Of a stretch of DNA of 50,270 nucleotides, positions 18,306 through 28,430 are shown in pieces. A program made the translations under genes and the position numbers. Each line of letters opens with the position of its first letter. The first letter of the stretch is position 1. The stretch is from assembly GCA_913043235.1 (NCBI GenBank), contig CAJWLO010000020.1:1-50270 (forward strand). Reading direction: 5' to 3'. This DNA is from an uncultured Fidelibacterota bacterium (lineage in GTDB: Bacteria; Fidelibacterota; Marinisomatia; Marinisomatales; UBA1611). The notes under the pieces are model-generated. The model saw only the letters and a program-made list of their open reading frames with translations, was not told the DNA's origin and did no database searches.

Positions 18306-19479
18306 AACGTAGCATTCGTTTTTTAATGTTGCTTTGTACAACAAAATAATCGATCAATGGTGCAAAAGCATTCATAAGCAGTATAGCTAGCATAATTCCT
18401 TCAGGATATGCAGGATTGATGCTACGAATAATCACCGTTAGTGATCCAATGAATAATCCGTAGATCCACCTTCCCATATCAGTATGTGCACCAGTCACAG
18501 GCTCAGTAGCCATAAAAACAGTGCCAAAAAGAAAACTTCCCATCACAAGGTGGTAATGTGGAGGAATAGTAAGCATAGCATTGGATGAATATTTTGCAAG
18601 AAGATTCATAATAAAAGCAGTGATTAGCATTCCTGATATAGATGCAATCATAACACGCCAACTGGCGATACCAATTAATATGAGGAATAATGCACTCACA
18701 ATAATTAGCCACTTATTAGTTTCACCAATCGATCCCGGAATCCATCCCATAAACATATTCATCCATGTATAATCAAAAACCGTAAAAGAGGTTGCATCAT
18801 TTAACAGATTAACTGCATTAACATTTGTTTGACCCGCAGGAATACTGAGCGCTGTAGCGCCCGAGAAACCATCTGGCGCTATCACCCATACTTTATCTCC
18901 AGAGATTTGTGCCGGATATGTAAAATAAAGAAATGCTCTTGCCGTAAGTGCCGGATTAAAAATATTCATTCCAACACCGCCAAATATTTCCTTTCCAATT
19001 ACAATACCAAATGAAGTAGCAACTGCAACCTGCCACAGGGGTATAGAAGGAGGGAGAGTGAGTGGAATCAAAGCACAAGTAACAAGAAATCCTTCCGATA
19101 TTGGGTGCCGACGAACCACCGCAAATAATACTTCCCAAAATGCACCTGAGATGAATGTAATGGTAATAATTGGAACAATAATAGAAGCACCCTTGGTTAG
19201 ATTTTCAATCCACGTTGTATTAATTGAAAATGCAAGCGCATACTGGTGACCAACATTCAAAGCCCCAAATAAATAACATGGCAAGAGAGAGATCACAACG
19301 AGAATCATAATACGTTTAATATCAACGCTATCACGAATATGTGGACCTGATTTTGTCCTTTCATCGGTAGAATATAGAATGGTATCAGTGGCTTCAAATA
19401 TAGGTTCTAATTTTTTCAGTTTCCCACCGTCTTCAAAATGGTGTGCGATATTGTCTAAAAGTCGTCTAAGCCAATGCAT
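18295..19479 (-). CDS. nqrB: Na+-NQR subunit B (covalent FMN, quinone site)
   Basis: This 394-residue membrane subunit is the main sodium-channel subunit and carries riboflavin and a covalent FMN. The flavinylation motif GFSGATALS places the modified Thr at residue 209. Conserved segments include RHPISEGFLVTCALIPLTLP, GKEIFGGVGMNIFNPAL and MATEPVTGAHTDMGRW. Around ten helices are visible. It is 3 bp after nqrA and overlaps nqrC. Confidence 0.98.
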   Translation of the reverse strand: MHWLRRLLDNIAHHFEDGGKLKKLEPIFEATDTILYSTDERTKSGPHIRDSVDIKRIMILVVISLLPCYLFGALNVGHQYALAFSINTTWIENLTKGASIIVPIITITFISGAFWEVLFAVVRRHPISEGFLVTCALIPLTLPPSIPLWQVAVATSFGIVIGKEIFGGVGMNIFNPALTARAFLYFTYPAQISGDKVWVIAPDGFSGATALSIPAGQTNVNAVNLLNDATSFTVFDYTWMNMFMGWIPGSIGETNKWLIIVSALFLILIGIASWRVMIASISGMLITAFIMNLLAKYSSNAMLTIPPHYHLVMGSFLFGTVFMATEPVTGAHTDMGRWIYGLFIGSLTVIIRSINPAYPEGIMLAILLMNAFAPLIDYFVVQSNIKKRMLRYAQ

Positions 19480-19482
19480 CGT

Positions 19483-20823
19483 TTACCCTTCTGCTTCCAT
19501 CAAATCCAAACCTTTACGAATTACAGCTCCCACATCAATCTTGCTGGGACATGCAAAGCTACAGAGAGCAAAATCCTCATCATCACACTCCCAAATACCC
19601 AACTTCTCCATTTCTTCGATATCTTCGGCCAGAATGGCCCTAAATAGAGCATTCGGGTATATATCCATTGGTAATACATTTTCCCATGCATTTATAGGAA
19701 CCATGGCACGTTGACTGCCATTTTGAGCCGTATTAAATTGAAATAATGATTCTCCAAAAGAGAAAAATGTATTTGTAAGACTGTATTTTGTCTTACTGTT
19801 ACCAAGTTGCAGCATTCCCATAAAAGGTCTCTCTACCGTATCTGGTAGAATAGCCACGGCGGTATCAAAAAAACCAAGATATTGATCGAGCTCCTTTTTA
19901 GACCCCGTTAAAACATCGCCAGAAATGAGTCGAACGTCCGAATCAATTTCCTGATTTATCATTAAAGATTTAATACTGGATCCAACGCTAGAAAACACAA
20001 ACTGGGGATTGGAAGCGCCTGGTCCGGCCACAGATACAACCCGTTTAGTATCGTATTTCCCAGTCAAAAATAGTTTTCCTAGAGCTACTACATTCTGTGC
20101 ATCAACTGTCCAGATTATATCACCAGGATTTATTGGTTTAGAATGGTGAATCTGAATACCAACGTTCCCGGCCGGGTGCAAAGTGGAAATCGTCTGAGTA
20201 GTTGCGTTAGAAATATCCTTGAAATCAGATCCTTTCATCAACGTAACAATTACCTCACCCAAGGTTAATTTACTTAAAGCAGTAACTCCGGTCTGGAAGG
20301 CATTTTTCTCTAAAGATAGAATCGGTTCCAAATCAATAGATAAGGGTGCTGTATTGATAGCGGAAATATAAATATCCCTAGGGCTCTCTTTTGGATCTGC
20401 GATTTTATTGAAAGGACGCTGTCGAATCATTGGAAACAAATTGGCATCCAAGATGATTTTCAGAACCGTTTCCCGATCCAGGTTGGACAATTGATCTTGC
20501 GTATAAACTGGCCCTTCAACTGCATCATTGCCAGAGTCCTTTATTTCAATTTTTTCTATAATCCGTCTTTGTCCAAATTGAATGTTTTTGATTGTTCCGC
20601 TAGCCGGTGAAGCCCATTTTACTTCAGGTTTTGTTTTATCAAAAAATAAAGGTGAACCCAGCTTAACTTGGTCACCCTCAGCAACCATAAGTTTTGGTTT
20701 TATTCCATGGAATTCATCTGGAGAAAGACCGAAAGTTTCAGACCTAGTAATTGAGAATATTTCACCTGATGGTTGTCCAGAAATTCGGATATTATGACCC
20801 TTTTTTAAATCAATATGATCCAT
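19483..20823 (-). CDS. nqrA: Na+-NQR subunit A
   Basis: This 446-residue peripheral subunit is the first gene of the nqr set. It is recognised by the N-terminal KKGHNIRISGQP, the RQRPFNKIADP segment, HPAGNVGIQIHH, VVSVAGPGASNPQF and the C-terminal ALCSFACPSKIDVG. Unlike the other subunits it has no membrane helices. The start is 25 bp after the nuoN stop on the same strand, with no visible terminator between them. Read-through from the nuo operon is therefore likely. Confidence 0.97.
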   Translation of the reverse strand: MDHIDLKKGHNIRISGQPSGEIFSITRSETFGLSPDEFHGIKPKLMVAEGDQVKLGSPLFFDKTKPEVKWASPASGTIKNIQFGQRRIIEKIEIKDSGNDAVEGPVYTQDQLSNLDRETVLKIILDANLFPMIRQRPFNKIADPKESPRDIYISAINTAPLSIDLEPILSLEKNAFQTGVTALSKLTLGEVIVTLMKGSDFKDISNATTQTISTLHPAGNVGIQIHHSKPINPGDIIWTVDAQNVVALGKLFLTGKYDTKRVVSVAGPGASNPQFVFSSVGSSIKSLMINQEIDSDVRLISGDVLTGSKKELDQYLGFFDTAVAILPDTVERPFMGMLQLGNSKTKYSLTNTFFSFGESLFQFNTAQNGSQRAMVPINAWENVLPMDIYPNALFRAILAEDIEEMEKLGIWECDDEDFALCSFACPSKIDVGAVIRKGLDLMEAEG

Positions 20824-20848
20824 CTATAAACCACATTATTTCAAGGTA

Positions 20849-22342
20849 TTAAATTGCCTGAATAAAAAAAATCATTGAGTGGTTAATCCAGTTAGCAATA
20901 GGAGACCAGTAAATTCCAAATAAAACTGTTGGAATCGCTGTTAGTAGTAGCATACCCATCATAACCGCAGGAGGCTGAATGATGGTTTCACTTCTTTCAC
21001 CTTCCAAAAACATAACTTTTACAACTCTTAGATAATAGTATAAGGATATAACACTATTTAGCCCTGCCAATATCACCAGATAATAAAATTGTGAGCCTCC
21101 TTTTATCAGAGCTGCAAAAATATAAAACTTACCAATGAATCCAGCAGTAGGCGGCAAGCCTGTGAGCGATACCATAAAAATGGTCATAACCACACCAACT
21201 AAAGGCATTTCCCATCCCAAACCTCGGTAATCATCGAAGGTTTCACCGCCAGTTTTATTTTTTACTGCTATCACAACAAAGAAAGCACCCAGATTCATGA
21301 ACAGATACATCACCAGATAAATCATCACGGCGTAAACAGCTTGACTGGACATAACTGGCAAGGCCAGCAACATATATCCAGCATGAGCAACACTCGAATA
21401 GGCTAGCATCCGTTTCAAATTGTTTTGCTGAATTGCGATCAAGTTTCCCAGAGTCATGGTAATTACCGCTATTAGACTCAAAAGTTCCGGCCAAGGTATT
21501 TGGGTTACGCTAATTCCTTCTATACTAGTCATGGCACCACCATCGGCAAGTACCTGATTGAAAAAACGGATCATCATGGCCAGAGCACCTGCCTTGGGTG
21601 CCACAGATAAATAAGCTGTTATGGTGGTAGGGGCCCCTTCATAAACATCGGGTGTCCAGAAATGGAAAGGGACTGCAGATATTTTGTAACCAAAACCTGC
21701 CAAAATCATGATCAGTGCCATGACCAGGGCCGCATTAGCAGTTTGATCCAAATTCTCTATTGCTTGCTGGATTTCAAAGTAATTAGTACTACCTGCTAAT
21801 CCATACAATATGCTTATCCCAAATAGCATAATACCGGATGAAAAAGCACCATATACAACATATTTGAGTCCGGCTTCATTTGACTTTGTATTCTGTTTTA
21901 AATAGCCAGCCAAGATGAAAGACATTATAGAAACAACTTCAATTGATAAATAGACCATTACCAGATCTACAGCCGACACCATTAGAAATAAACCTAGAAC
22001 AATAATACCCAGTAAAGTAAAATATTCTCCTTTTCGGTAGTCAGCTAGTTCATCGGTCTCCCAGCTCACTACTGATACAAAAATAGTAGCCAATATAACC
22101 AGTATTTTGAAAAAGGAAGCAAACGAGTCCAACACAATAGAGTCCATGAAAAGGGTTGTTGTTCTAGAGTCATCCTGCATATATATGGCCAGACCCACCG
22201 CGATTAAGCCAAGGATCAAAACCCATCCTACATTACCTGAATCTTTTTTATCCAGGAAGAGGTCAAAAAGAATGCCCAGTACAATAACACCAGTAAGTAT
22301 AAGCTCAGGCCAGTAAAAATCAAGGCTTTGTAGGTTGGTCAT
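20849..22342 (-). CDS. nuoN: NADH-quinone oxidoreductase (complex I) subunit N
   Basis: This 497-residue antiporter-like membrane subunit has about 14 helices. The conserved proton-channel region contains NLKRMLAYSSVAHAGYMLL, and GYKISAVPFHFWTPDVYEG precedes it. Together with NuoL and NuoM it drives ion pumping. It is 9 bp after nuoM and is the last nuo gene before nqrA. Length is normal. Confidence 0.97.
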   Translation of the reverse strand: MTNLQSLDFYWPELILTGVIVLGILFDLFLDKKDSGNVGWVLILGLIAVGLAIYMQDDSRTTTLFMDSIVLDSFASFFKILVILATIFVSVVSWETDELADYRKGEYFTLLGIIVLGLFLMVSAVDLVMVYLSIEVVSIMSFILAGYLKQNTKSNEAGLKYVVYGAFSSGIMLFGISILYGLAGSTNYFEIQQAIENLDQTANAALVMALIMILAGFGYKISAVPFHFWTPDVYEGAPTTITAYLSVAPKAGALAMMIRFFNQVLADGGAMTSIEGISVTQIPWPELLSLIAVITMTLGNLIAIQQNNLKRMLAYSSVAHAGYMLLALPVMSSQAVYAVMIYLVMYLFMNLGAFFVVIAVKNKTGGETFDDYRGLGWEMPLVGVVMTIFMVSLTGLPPTAGFIGKFYIFAALIKGGSQFYYLVILAGLNSVISLYYYLRVVKVMFLEGERSETIIQPPAVMMGMLLLTAIPTVLFGIYWSPIANWINHSMIFFIQAI

Positions 22343-22351
22343 TGATATTCC

Positions 22352-23893
22352 TTACATGCCCGCGAATGTGGATAGAGACACGACGCTATTGATGATCACA
22401 TCCATTGTCCTTGCAATAATATCGAGGTATGGGGAGGGATAAATACCAAAAAATATCGTAATCACCAAGAGAGGCACCACTGTAAAAAGCTCCAATCGAT
22501 TAATTTCAGGCAGTTTATTGTATTTTTCATTTAATTTTCCAAAGAAAATCCGCTGAAATGCCCATAGGAAATATGCCGCATTTAATAGAATTCCAATGGT
22601 GGACGCAATCACAATGCCTCTATATACTGGGAATGCACCAATAAAGCACATTGCTTCGCTTATAAATCCAGAGAGACCTGGTAATCCTAGACCGGCGAAG
22701 AAAGCCACAGCAGTGATGCCTGTATAAACCGGCATTTGACTGGCCAATCCACCAAAACTATCTATATCTCTGTGATGTGCCCTTTCATAGATGACACCCA
22801 CCAGGATAAAGAGCATCGCAGAGATGGTACCATGGTTAAACATCTGGAAAACAGCACCGCCCATTCCGGCTTGTGCAGCCTTGAAGTTCGTGCCATTAGC
22901 GGTGCCTGCAGCAATAACTGCGGCCATGCCGATTAATGAATATCCCATATGATTTACACTGGAATAAGCCACTAATTTTTTCAGATCTGTCTGTGCCAAG
23001 GCACACAACCCTCCCCAAACCACATTAATAAGCCCCAGGAATGCCAATGCGCCAGAAAACCAGTATACCCCATCTGGCATAAGACCATAGTTAATTCTCA
23101 ATATTCCATAGACACCAAGCTTTAAGAGTATTCCTGCAAGAATGACAGAAATGGCTGTAGGTGCTTCCACATGGGCCAAGGGCAACCATGTATGGAAAGG
23201 GAAAACGGGAACCTTAATGGCAAAACCAATAAAGAGCAGTACCCATATTACCTTAATCCCACTCATCCCCCACCAGACTACTCCTTGAAGTGCTTCCGGC
23301 GCAATATTCATTAGTTCTAGGATATCAAAGGTTTTTCCGCATGAAAAATAAAGCCCCAGGATACCTACAAGCATTAAAACCGAACCAAATAACGTATACA
23401 AAAAGAACTTGATAGCCGCATATTCCCGCTGAGGTCCACCCCATATCCCTATCAAGAAATACATAGGCAGTAGCATTACTTCCCAAAATACGTAAAAAAG
23501 GAAGAAATCGAGAGAGAGAAAAACACCAACTATGCCTGTATCCAAAAGTAAAAATAAAGTGAAATATCCCTTGACCGCCTTCGATGTATTCCAACTGACA
23601 AACACACAGATAAAACAAAGCAGGGCTGTTAAAATGACCATAGGCAGGCTCAAACCATCTACGCCAAGGATGTAAGAGATATTAAAGGAAGGAATCCATT
23701 CTAATCTTTCCAAAAACTGCATCGTCCCAATACTGGAATCAAACCGCTGCCAGAGAATCAGAGACAATAATAATTGTATACCGGTTGTAATTGCGGCAGT
23801 AATTTTTATATGTTTTTCATATTCCCGGGGAATAAAGGCTATAGCCACCATACCCAATATCGGTAACCAGATTAGTAAACTTAAAATACCCAT
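22352..23893 (-). CDS. nuoM: NADH-quinone oxidoreductase subunit M
   Basis: This 513-residue antiporter-like subunit has FWEVMLLPMYFLIGIWGG with the conserved channel Glu, FHTWLPLAHVEAPTAISV, and DLKKLVAYSSVNHMGY. About 14 helices are visible and the length is typical. It lies 20 bp after nuoL. Confidence 0.97.
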   Translation of the reverse strand: MGILSLLIWLPILGMVAIAFIPREYEKHIKITAAITTGIQLLLSLILWQRFDSSIGTMQFLERLEWIPSFNISYILGVDGLSLPMVILTALLCFICVFVSWNTSKAVKGYFTLFLLLDTGIVGVFLSLDFFLFYVFWEVMLLPMYFLIGIWGGPQREYAAIKFFLYTLFGSVLMLVGILGLYFSCGKTFDILELMNIAPEALQGVVWWGMSGIKVIWVLLFIGFAIKVPVFPFHTWLPLAHVEAPTAISVILAGILLKLGVYGILRINYGLMPDGVYWFSGALAFLGLINVVWGGLCALAQTDLKKLVAYSSVNHMGYSLIGMAAVIAAGTANGTNFKAAQAGMGGAVFQMFNHGTISAMLFILVGVIYERAHHRDIDSFGGLASQMPVYTGITAVAFFAGLGLPGLSGFISEAMCFIGAFPVYRGIVIASTIGILLNAAYFLWAFQRIFFGKLNEKYNKLPEINRLELFTVVPLLVITIFFGIYPSPYLDIIARTMDVIINSVVSLSTFAGM

Positions 23894-23913
23894 TTATTAC
23901 TCACATCATTTAA

Positions 23914-25962
23914 TTAAAAAGCCTGGATGATGGTCAGAATAATTAGACCAGCCGTAACGTATAACAAATAATTCTGCAGTCTCCCAGTCTGTAACTCTCT
24001 AAAAGTACCACCCAGATAATTGATGATCCTTCCAGCACTATCAACAAGACCTTGATCGATTCCTTCAAAGTCAAAACGACCTGTTACACGGCTCAGCCAG
24101 TCTGTAACTCGACCGAATCCATTAATAAAATATTTATCATAAAGATCCCAATCTAACCAGGCCACTTTATTGGCTAGACGAAAAAATGGCTTATAGAGAA
24201 AACGATCATAATGCTCATCAAAATAATATTTATTCCTGCTCCAATCATAAAGTTTACCAAAATTTTTTGCCCAGTTTTCCGCCGAAAAGACCTTACGAAG
24301 ATACATCAGAGTCGCAAGGGTAATACCAAAAAAAGCCACAGCTATAGAAATATACATTGCTGTATGATGGGCATGATAAGCATGGTTTGCAATCTCATAT
24401 GCAGGCATATTGCCCGGCACAAATGAATTTCCAGCCACCACTAGGTCAGTAAACCAACCATGGTCCGATAAAGGGTTGATATAGGGCAATGTGTAAAAAA
24501 CGAAAATGGATAACGAAGATAGCAGAACCAGCGGACCGGTCATTTGCTTTGGTGATTCATGAATATCATCAATTAAGTCTGGGATTTGGGGCGCTCCGTG
24601 AAAAGTGAGGAATATCAGCCTAAACATATAAAATGCCGTGAGGGCAGCAGCACCGAATCCAAAAATCGGAAGCAAAAAGTGAGTAGGATGGTTTTGGGCA
24701 AAAGCCAGGGTACCTGCCAAGATGGCATCTTTGGATAAAAATCCGGAAAAGAGTGGCACGCCTGCGATGGCTAGGGTACTTATCAGCATAGCCCAATAAG
24801 TGACAGGCATCTTCTCTTTAAATCCACCCATATTACGCATATCCTGTGGGTCAGTATTATGATCATGTTTATTATGAAGAGCGTGGTGCATGGCATGTAT
24901 CACAGAACCACTGCCATAAAAAAGGTTAGCTTTAAACATAGCATGGGTCAATAAATGAAAAAATGCTGCAGTGTATACACCAGTTCCTACTGCAAGAATC
25001 ATATATCCAAGTTGGCTCACCGTAGAGTAGGCCAGAACTTTCTTAATATCTGTCTGAGTTACAGCAATAGAAGCTGCAAATAAAGCAGTAAAACCACCTA
25101 CATAGGCCACCACTAGCAATGCATCAGGCGAAAAAAGTGGAAACACTCGTACTGACATATAAACCCCTGCAGCAACCATAGTTGCCGCATGCATCAGGGC
25201 GGAAACAGGCGTGGGGCCTTCCATGGCATCGGGTAACCAGATATGTAGTGGAAACTGGGATGATTTCCCCATGGCACCCATAAAAAGGCCTACACCAGCC
25301 AAGGTCAGCATTGTTCCAGAGATTTTGCCAACTGCTACACCTTTGAATATATCGCTAAACATAAAAGAACCAACCGCGGTATAAAGCAGCATTATACCGA
25401 TAAAGAAACCAATATCGCCTATGCGATTTGTAAGGAATGCTTTTTTACCCGCATTGGCAGCAGTATCTTTTTCAAACCAGTGACCGATCAGTAGGTAAGA
25501 ACTCACACCAACCAGTTCCCAAGACATGTACATAGAAATAAGATTATTGGCGAGCACAATTCCATTCATGGAAAATGTGAATAATCCCAGATAGGCAAAA
25601 TAGCGCGAGTAACGGATATCTCCTGCCATGTATTCTAATGAAAAAATATGAGTGCAGGTGGAGATGAGTGCAACCACTACAAGCATGATAATGGTGATAT
25701 TATCAACCAAAAATCCTAATTCGATGGAAAATGAACCCATATCAATCCAGGTAAAACTTGCTTCTTTTGAGAATCCGGAATCGTAGCTTGAAAGCATGGT
25801 AGCAAACATGATCAATGATAAAACAAGGGTAAACCCCACGGCCCCAATAGATACCCAGTCTCCCTGACGGGGTAGTCGTTTCCCAAAAAAGATTTGTACC
25901 GCGAAAGCTGCCAATGGCAGAAGAAGTATCAATAGAGAAAACTGAATAAAATACTGTTCCAT
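23914..25962 (-). CDS. nuoL: NADH-quinone oxidoreductase subunit L
   Basis: This 682-residue antiporter-like subunit has MSWELVGVSSYLLIGHW, FPLHIWLPDAMEGPTPVSAL and DIKKVLAYSTVSQLGYM. The extended C-terminal part (about residues 560-682) includes YYFDEHYDRFLYKPF, consistent with the long amphipathic helix that clamps the membrane arm. A His-rich loop (HAMHHALHNKHDHN) between helices is common in this family. The start overlaps nuoK by one base (TAATG). Confidence 0.97.
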   Translation of the reverse strand: MEQYFIQFSLLILLLPLAAFAVQIFFGKRLPRQGDWVSIGAVGFTLVLSLIMFATMLSSYDSGFSKEASFTWIDMGSFSIELGFLVDNITIIMLVVVALISTCTHIFSLEYMAGDIRYSRYFAYLGLFTFSMNGIVLANNLISMYMSWELVGVSSYLLIGHWFEKDTAANAGKKAFLTNRIGDIGFFIGIMLLYTAVGSFMFSDIFKGVAVGKISGTMLTLAGVGLFMGAMGKSSQFPLHIWLPDAMEGPTPVSALMHAATMVAAGVYMSVRVFPLFSPDALLVVAYVGGFTALFAASIAVTQTDIKKVLAYSTVSQLGYMILAVGTGVYTAAFFHLLTHAMFKANLFYGSGSVIHAMHHALHNKHDHNTDPQDMRNMGGFKEKMPVTYWAMLISTLAIAGVPLFSGFLSKDAILAGTLAFAQNHPTHFLLPIFGFGAAALTAFYMFRLIFLTFHGAPQIPDLIDDIHESPKQMTGPLVLLSSLSIFVFYTLPYINPLSDHGWFTDLVVAGNSFVPGNMPAYEIANHAYHAHHTAMYISIAVAFFGITLATLMYLRKVFSAENWAKNFGKLYDWSRNKYYFDEHYDRFLYKPFFRLANKVAWLDWDLYDKYFINGFGRVTDWLSRVTGRFDFEGIDQGLVDSAGRIINYLGGTFRELQTGRLQNYLLYVTAGLIILTIIQAF

Positions 25963-26267
25963 TATTGTCTCATTCTGGATGCTTCATCAACATTTATGGT
26001 GTTTAAATTATTATAGATGTTAATTATAATTGCAAGAGCTACTGCCGCTTCAGCGGCTGCAAGAACAATAACGATAAGTCCGAAAATATGACCATCTAAA
26101 TTCATTCCCCCAAAGCGAGAGAAAGCTATAAAATTCAAATTGGCAGCATTTAGAATGAGTTCAACACCCATTAGAACTGCAATACCATTTCGTCGTGTTA
26201 TTACACCAAAAACTCCTAGAGAGAACAAAACAGCAGCAATAAATAAATAGTTATTTAAATTATCCAC
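25962..26267 (-). CDS. nuoK: NADH-quinone oxidoreductase subunit K
   Basis: This 101-residue, three-helix membrane subunit carries the two conserved glutamates, in LMGVELILNAANLNF and AAAEAAVALAIII. The start is GTG at 26267, overlapping the nuoJ stop by one base (TAGTG). Length is exactly that of the family. Confidence 0.96.
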   Translation of the reverse strand: MDNLNNYLFIAAVLFSLGVFGVITRRNGIAVLMGVELILNAANLNFIAFSRFGGMNLDGHIFGLIVIVLAAAEAAVALAIIINIYNNLNTINVDEASRMRQ

Positions 26268-26755
26268 TAGTTCCCTTCTCTGGATAAAACAGCCGCACCA
26301 ATAAGGGCCCCTAATAACAATACGGATATTACTTCAAAAGGGAGAAGATATCTTGTTAGTAAAAGGGTCCCTACCCCTGCAGTGGTACTCTCAGGCTCCA
26401 GTGCAGGTCGGATTAACCAGGGTGTTTTGCTAATCACCATACTTAAGAAAATAAACAACCAAGTCACCACCACAGCACCAACACCTTGTTGTACATTAGT
26501 CTGAGATAATCGAACAGAAGAAATTTGATTTGTAAGCATAATACCAAAAATGATCAGCACCAATATTCCGCCAATATAGACCAGAAGCTGTACTCCAGCT
26601 ATGAAATCTGCCCATAGAAAAACATATAAACCAGCAACACCAAATAATGTGAAAAGTAACCCTACAGCTGCATAAAGTAATTGATTATTAAGTACTACAA
26701 ACGCAGCAGAAATAACTGTTAGAACAGCAATACACCAGAAAACCATGTCTACCAT
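26267..26755 (-). CDS. nuoJ: NADH-quinone oxidoreductase subunit J
   Basis: This 162-residue membrane subunit has five predicted helices. The second helix region YAAVGLLFTLFGVAGLYVF and the following GVQLLVYIGGILVLIIFGI correspond to the conserved third helix that connects the two arms of complex I. It lies between nuoI (6 bp away) and nuoK, in the standard order. Confidence 0.95.
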   Translation of the reverse strand: MVDMVFWCIAVLTVISAAFVVLNNQLLYAAVGLLFTLFGVAGLYVFLWADFIAGVQLLVYIGGILVLIIFGIMLTNQISSVRLSQTNVQQGVGAVVVTWLFIFLSMVISKTPWLIRPALEPESTTAGVGTLLLTRYLLPFEVISVLLLGALIGAAVLSREGN

Positions 26756-26761
26756 TTCCAG

Positions 26762-27343
26762 CTAAGCCTCAGCTTTTTGTTCACTTATTATTTTCGCTAT
26801 TCCATCTTTTGAACCTGGTTTAGCAAACCGGTAAATAAGATCATTTCGATCTGGTTCAGAGAATTCATAATCAATTGGATGTTTTCCACTGTTTGGACCT
26901 CCAGTCATGAAAATACACTCTTCTGGGCATGGATAGGTGCACAGATTACAATAGCAGCATTCTGTCATATCAATATCAAAACGAGTAACCACCATGGCTT
27001 TTCGGGATCCATTCGAAGTGACACCCACATGACCAATATCTTTAATGTCTTCACCGCGATTTGGTACTTTTTCCGTTTCAATCTTAATGCAATCTACGGG
27101 GCAGGCGCGTTCGCATTTAAGACATCCAATACAATCATCCATATCTACATGTAATCTTGACCTGATTACATTGTAGTTACTGTGATCAAAACCAATATTA
27201 CGATCAGGCCTGGGCCATCTTTCTTCTGGATATTGAAGTGTAGCAATGCCACTTTTTGCCCGAAAAAGGTGCAAAATAGTAATTCCCATCCCACCAAGAA
27301 TGGTAGTAGTTGCTTCCCAGATATTAGTTAAATATCTTTTCAT
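26762..27343 (-). CDS. nuoI: NADH-quinone oxidoreductase subunit I (two [4Fe-4S] clusters)
   Basis: This 193-residue peripheral subunit passes electrons along the N6a and N6b clusters. Two complete CxxCxxCxxxCP motifs are present: CIGCLKCERACPVDC and CCYCNLCTYPCPEEC. YPEERWPRP-like and GPNSGKHPIDYEFSEPDR segments flank them. With nuoE, nuoF and nuoG absent, NuoI may be the point where a soluble donor such as ferredoxin docks, as proposed for 11-subunit complexes. That role is inference. Confidence 0.96.
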   Translation of the reverse strand: MKRYLTNIWEATTTILGGMGITILHLFRAKSGIATLQYPEERWPRPDRNIGFDHSNYNVIRSRLHVDMDDCIGCLKCERACPVDCIKIETEKVPNRGEDIKDIGHVGVTSNGSRKAMVVTRFDIDMTECCYCNLCTYPCPEECIFMTGGPNSGKHPIDYEFSEPDRNDLIYRFAKPGSKDGIAKIISEQKAEA

Positions 27344-27356
27344 AATTTATCCTTAA

Positions 27357-28430
27357 TCATCCAAATAATACTGTCCAGATTGAAACACCAAAAATATTAA
27401 TCAGCCCTATTGGTACAAAAACTTTCCAACATACATTCATTAGCTGATCAACCCTAAGCCTAGGTACTGTCCATCGAATCCAGATCATAATAAAAATCAA
27501 AAGGGCTATTTTGCTTATCATCCAAAACACACTCCAGCCCGGTGAATCAAGATACCCTGATACTGGACTTTGCCATCCGCCAAGGAACCCAGTAGCGGCG
27601 ACCGCGCTGACAACAAACATATTTGCATACTCACTCAAGAAAAAAAACGCATAACGCATTCCTGAATATTCTGTTACAAACCCTGCCACCAATTCACTCT
27701 CTGATTCAGGTAAATCAAAAGGGGTCCTATTGGTCTCAGCAAGTGCGCTAATAAAATATATCACAAACGCAATTGGAATAAATGGATTGTCAAACAAAAT
27801 CCAGTTAAAAATGCCTCCATGCTGATAAGTAATGATTTCCTGCATGTTTAACGATCCGGTTAAAATAATAACAGTTATCAAGGAAATTCCAGCCGGAATT
27901 TCATAACTGACAATTTGCGCAGCAGAACGCATTGCACCATATAAGGACCATTTATTATTTGAGGACCATCCTGCAAGTATCAGTGAGATGACTGCTAAGC
28001 TTCCAACGCCAAGGATATAAAATATCCCTATATTTAGATCTGTGACGATGATTGATTCACCAAATGGTAACGCCACAAAACTAATAAAAGCACCAATGAA
28101 AATCAAAAAAGGTGCCATTATGAATAAAACTCTATTAGAACTACTTGGAATTATATCTTCCTTTGTTAATAGTTTTAAAGCATCGGCAACGGGCTGCAAA
28201 AGGCCCCATTTACCGGCATGAAATCCAAAACCCTGACCCATAGGGCCAACCTTATCCTGAATAAATGATGAAACTTTTAATTCAGCATAAATAACCACTA
28301 ATGCATAAATAGTAATAAAACCAAATAGTCCTAAACAAGGTATCAACATCGCAAACAGGAGTAAAAACCCATTCCCAGAGAAGCTAGGAAGAAATTGATT
28401 CAACAGATCAAATATAAAATCTACTGTCAC
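27357..28430 (-). CDS. nuoH: NADH-quinone oxidoreductase subunit H
   Basis: This 357-residue membrane subunit forms part of the quinone cavity. Conserved segments include GLLQPVADALKLLTKEDI, AGWSSNNKWSLYGAMRSAAQ, and AETNRTPFDLPESESELV with its acidic loop. About eight helices are visible. The start overlaps nuoD by four bases (GTGA at 28427-28430). Confidence 0.97.
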   Translation of the reverse strand: MTVDFIFDLLNQFLPSFSGNGFLLLFAMLIPCLGLFGFITIYALVVIYAELKVSSFIQDKVGPMGQGFGFHAGKWGLLQPVADALKLLTKEDIIPSSSNRVLFIMAPFLIFIGAFISFVALPFGESIIVTDLNIGIFYILGVGSLAVISLILAGWSSNNKWSLYGAMRSAAQIVSYEIPAGISLITVIILTGSLNMQEIITYQHGGIFNWILFDNPFIPIAFVIYFISALAETNRTPFDLPESESELVAGFVTEYSGMRYAFFFLSEYANMFVVSAVAATGFLGGWQSPVSGYLDSPGWSVFWMISKIALLIFIMIWIRWTVPRLRVDQLMNVCWKVFVPIGLINIFGVSIWTVLFG

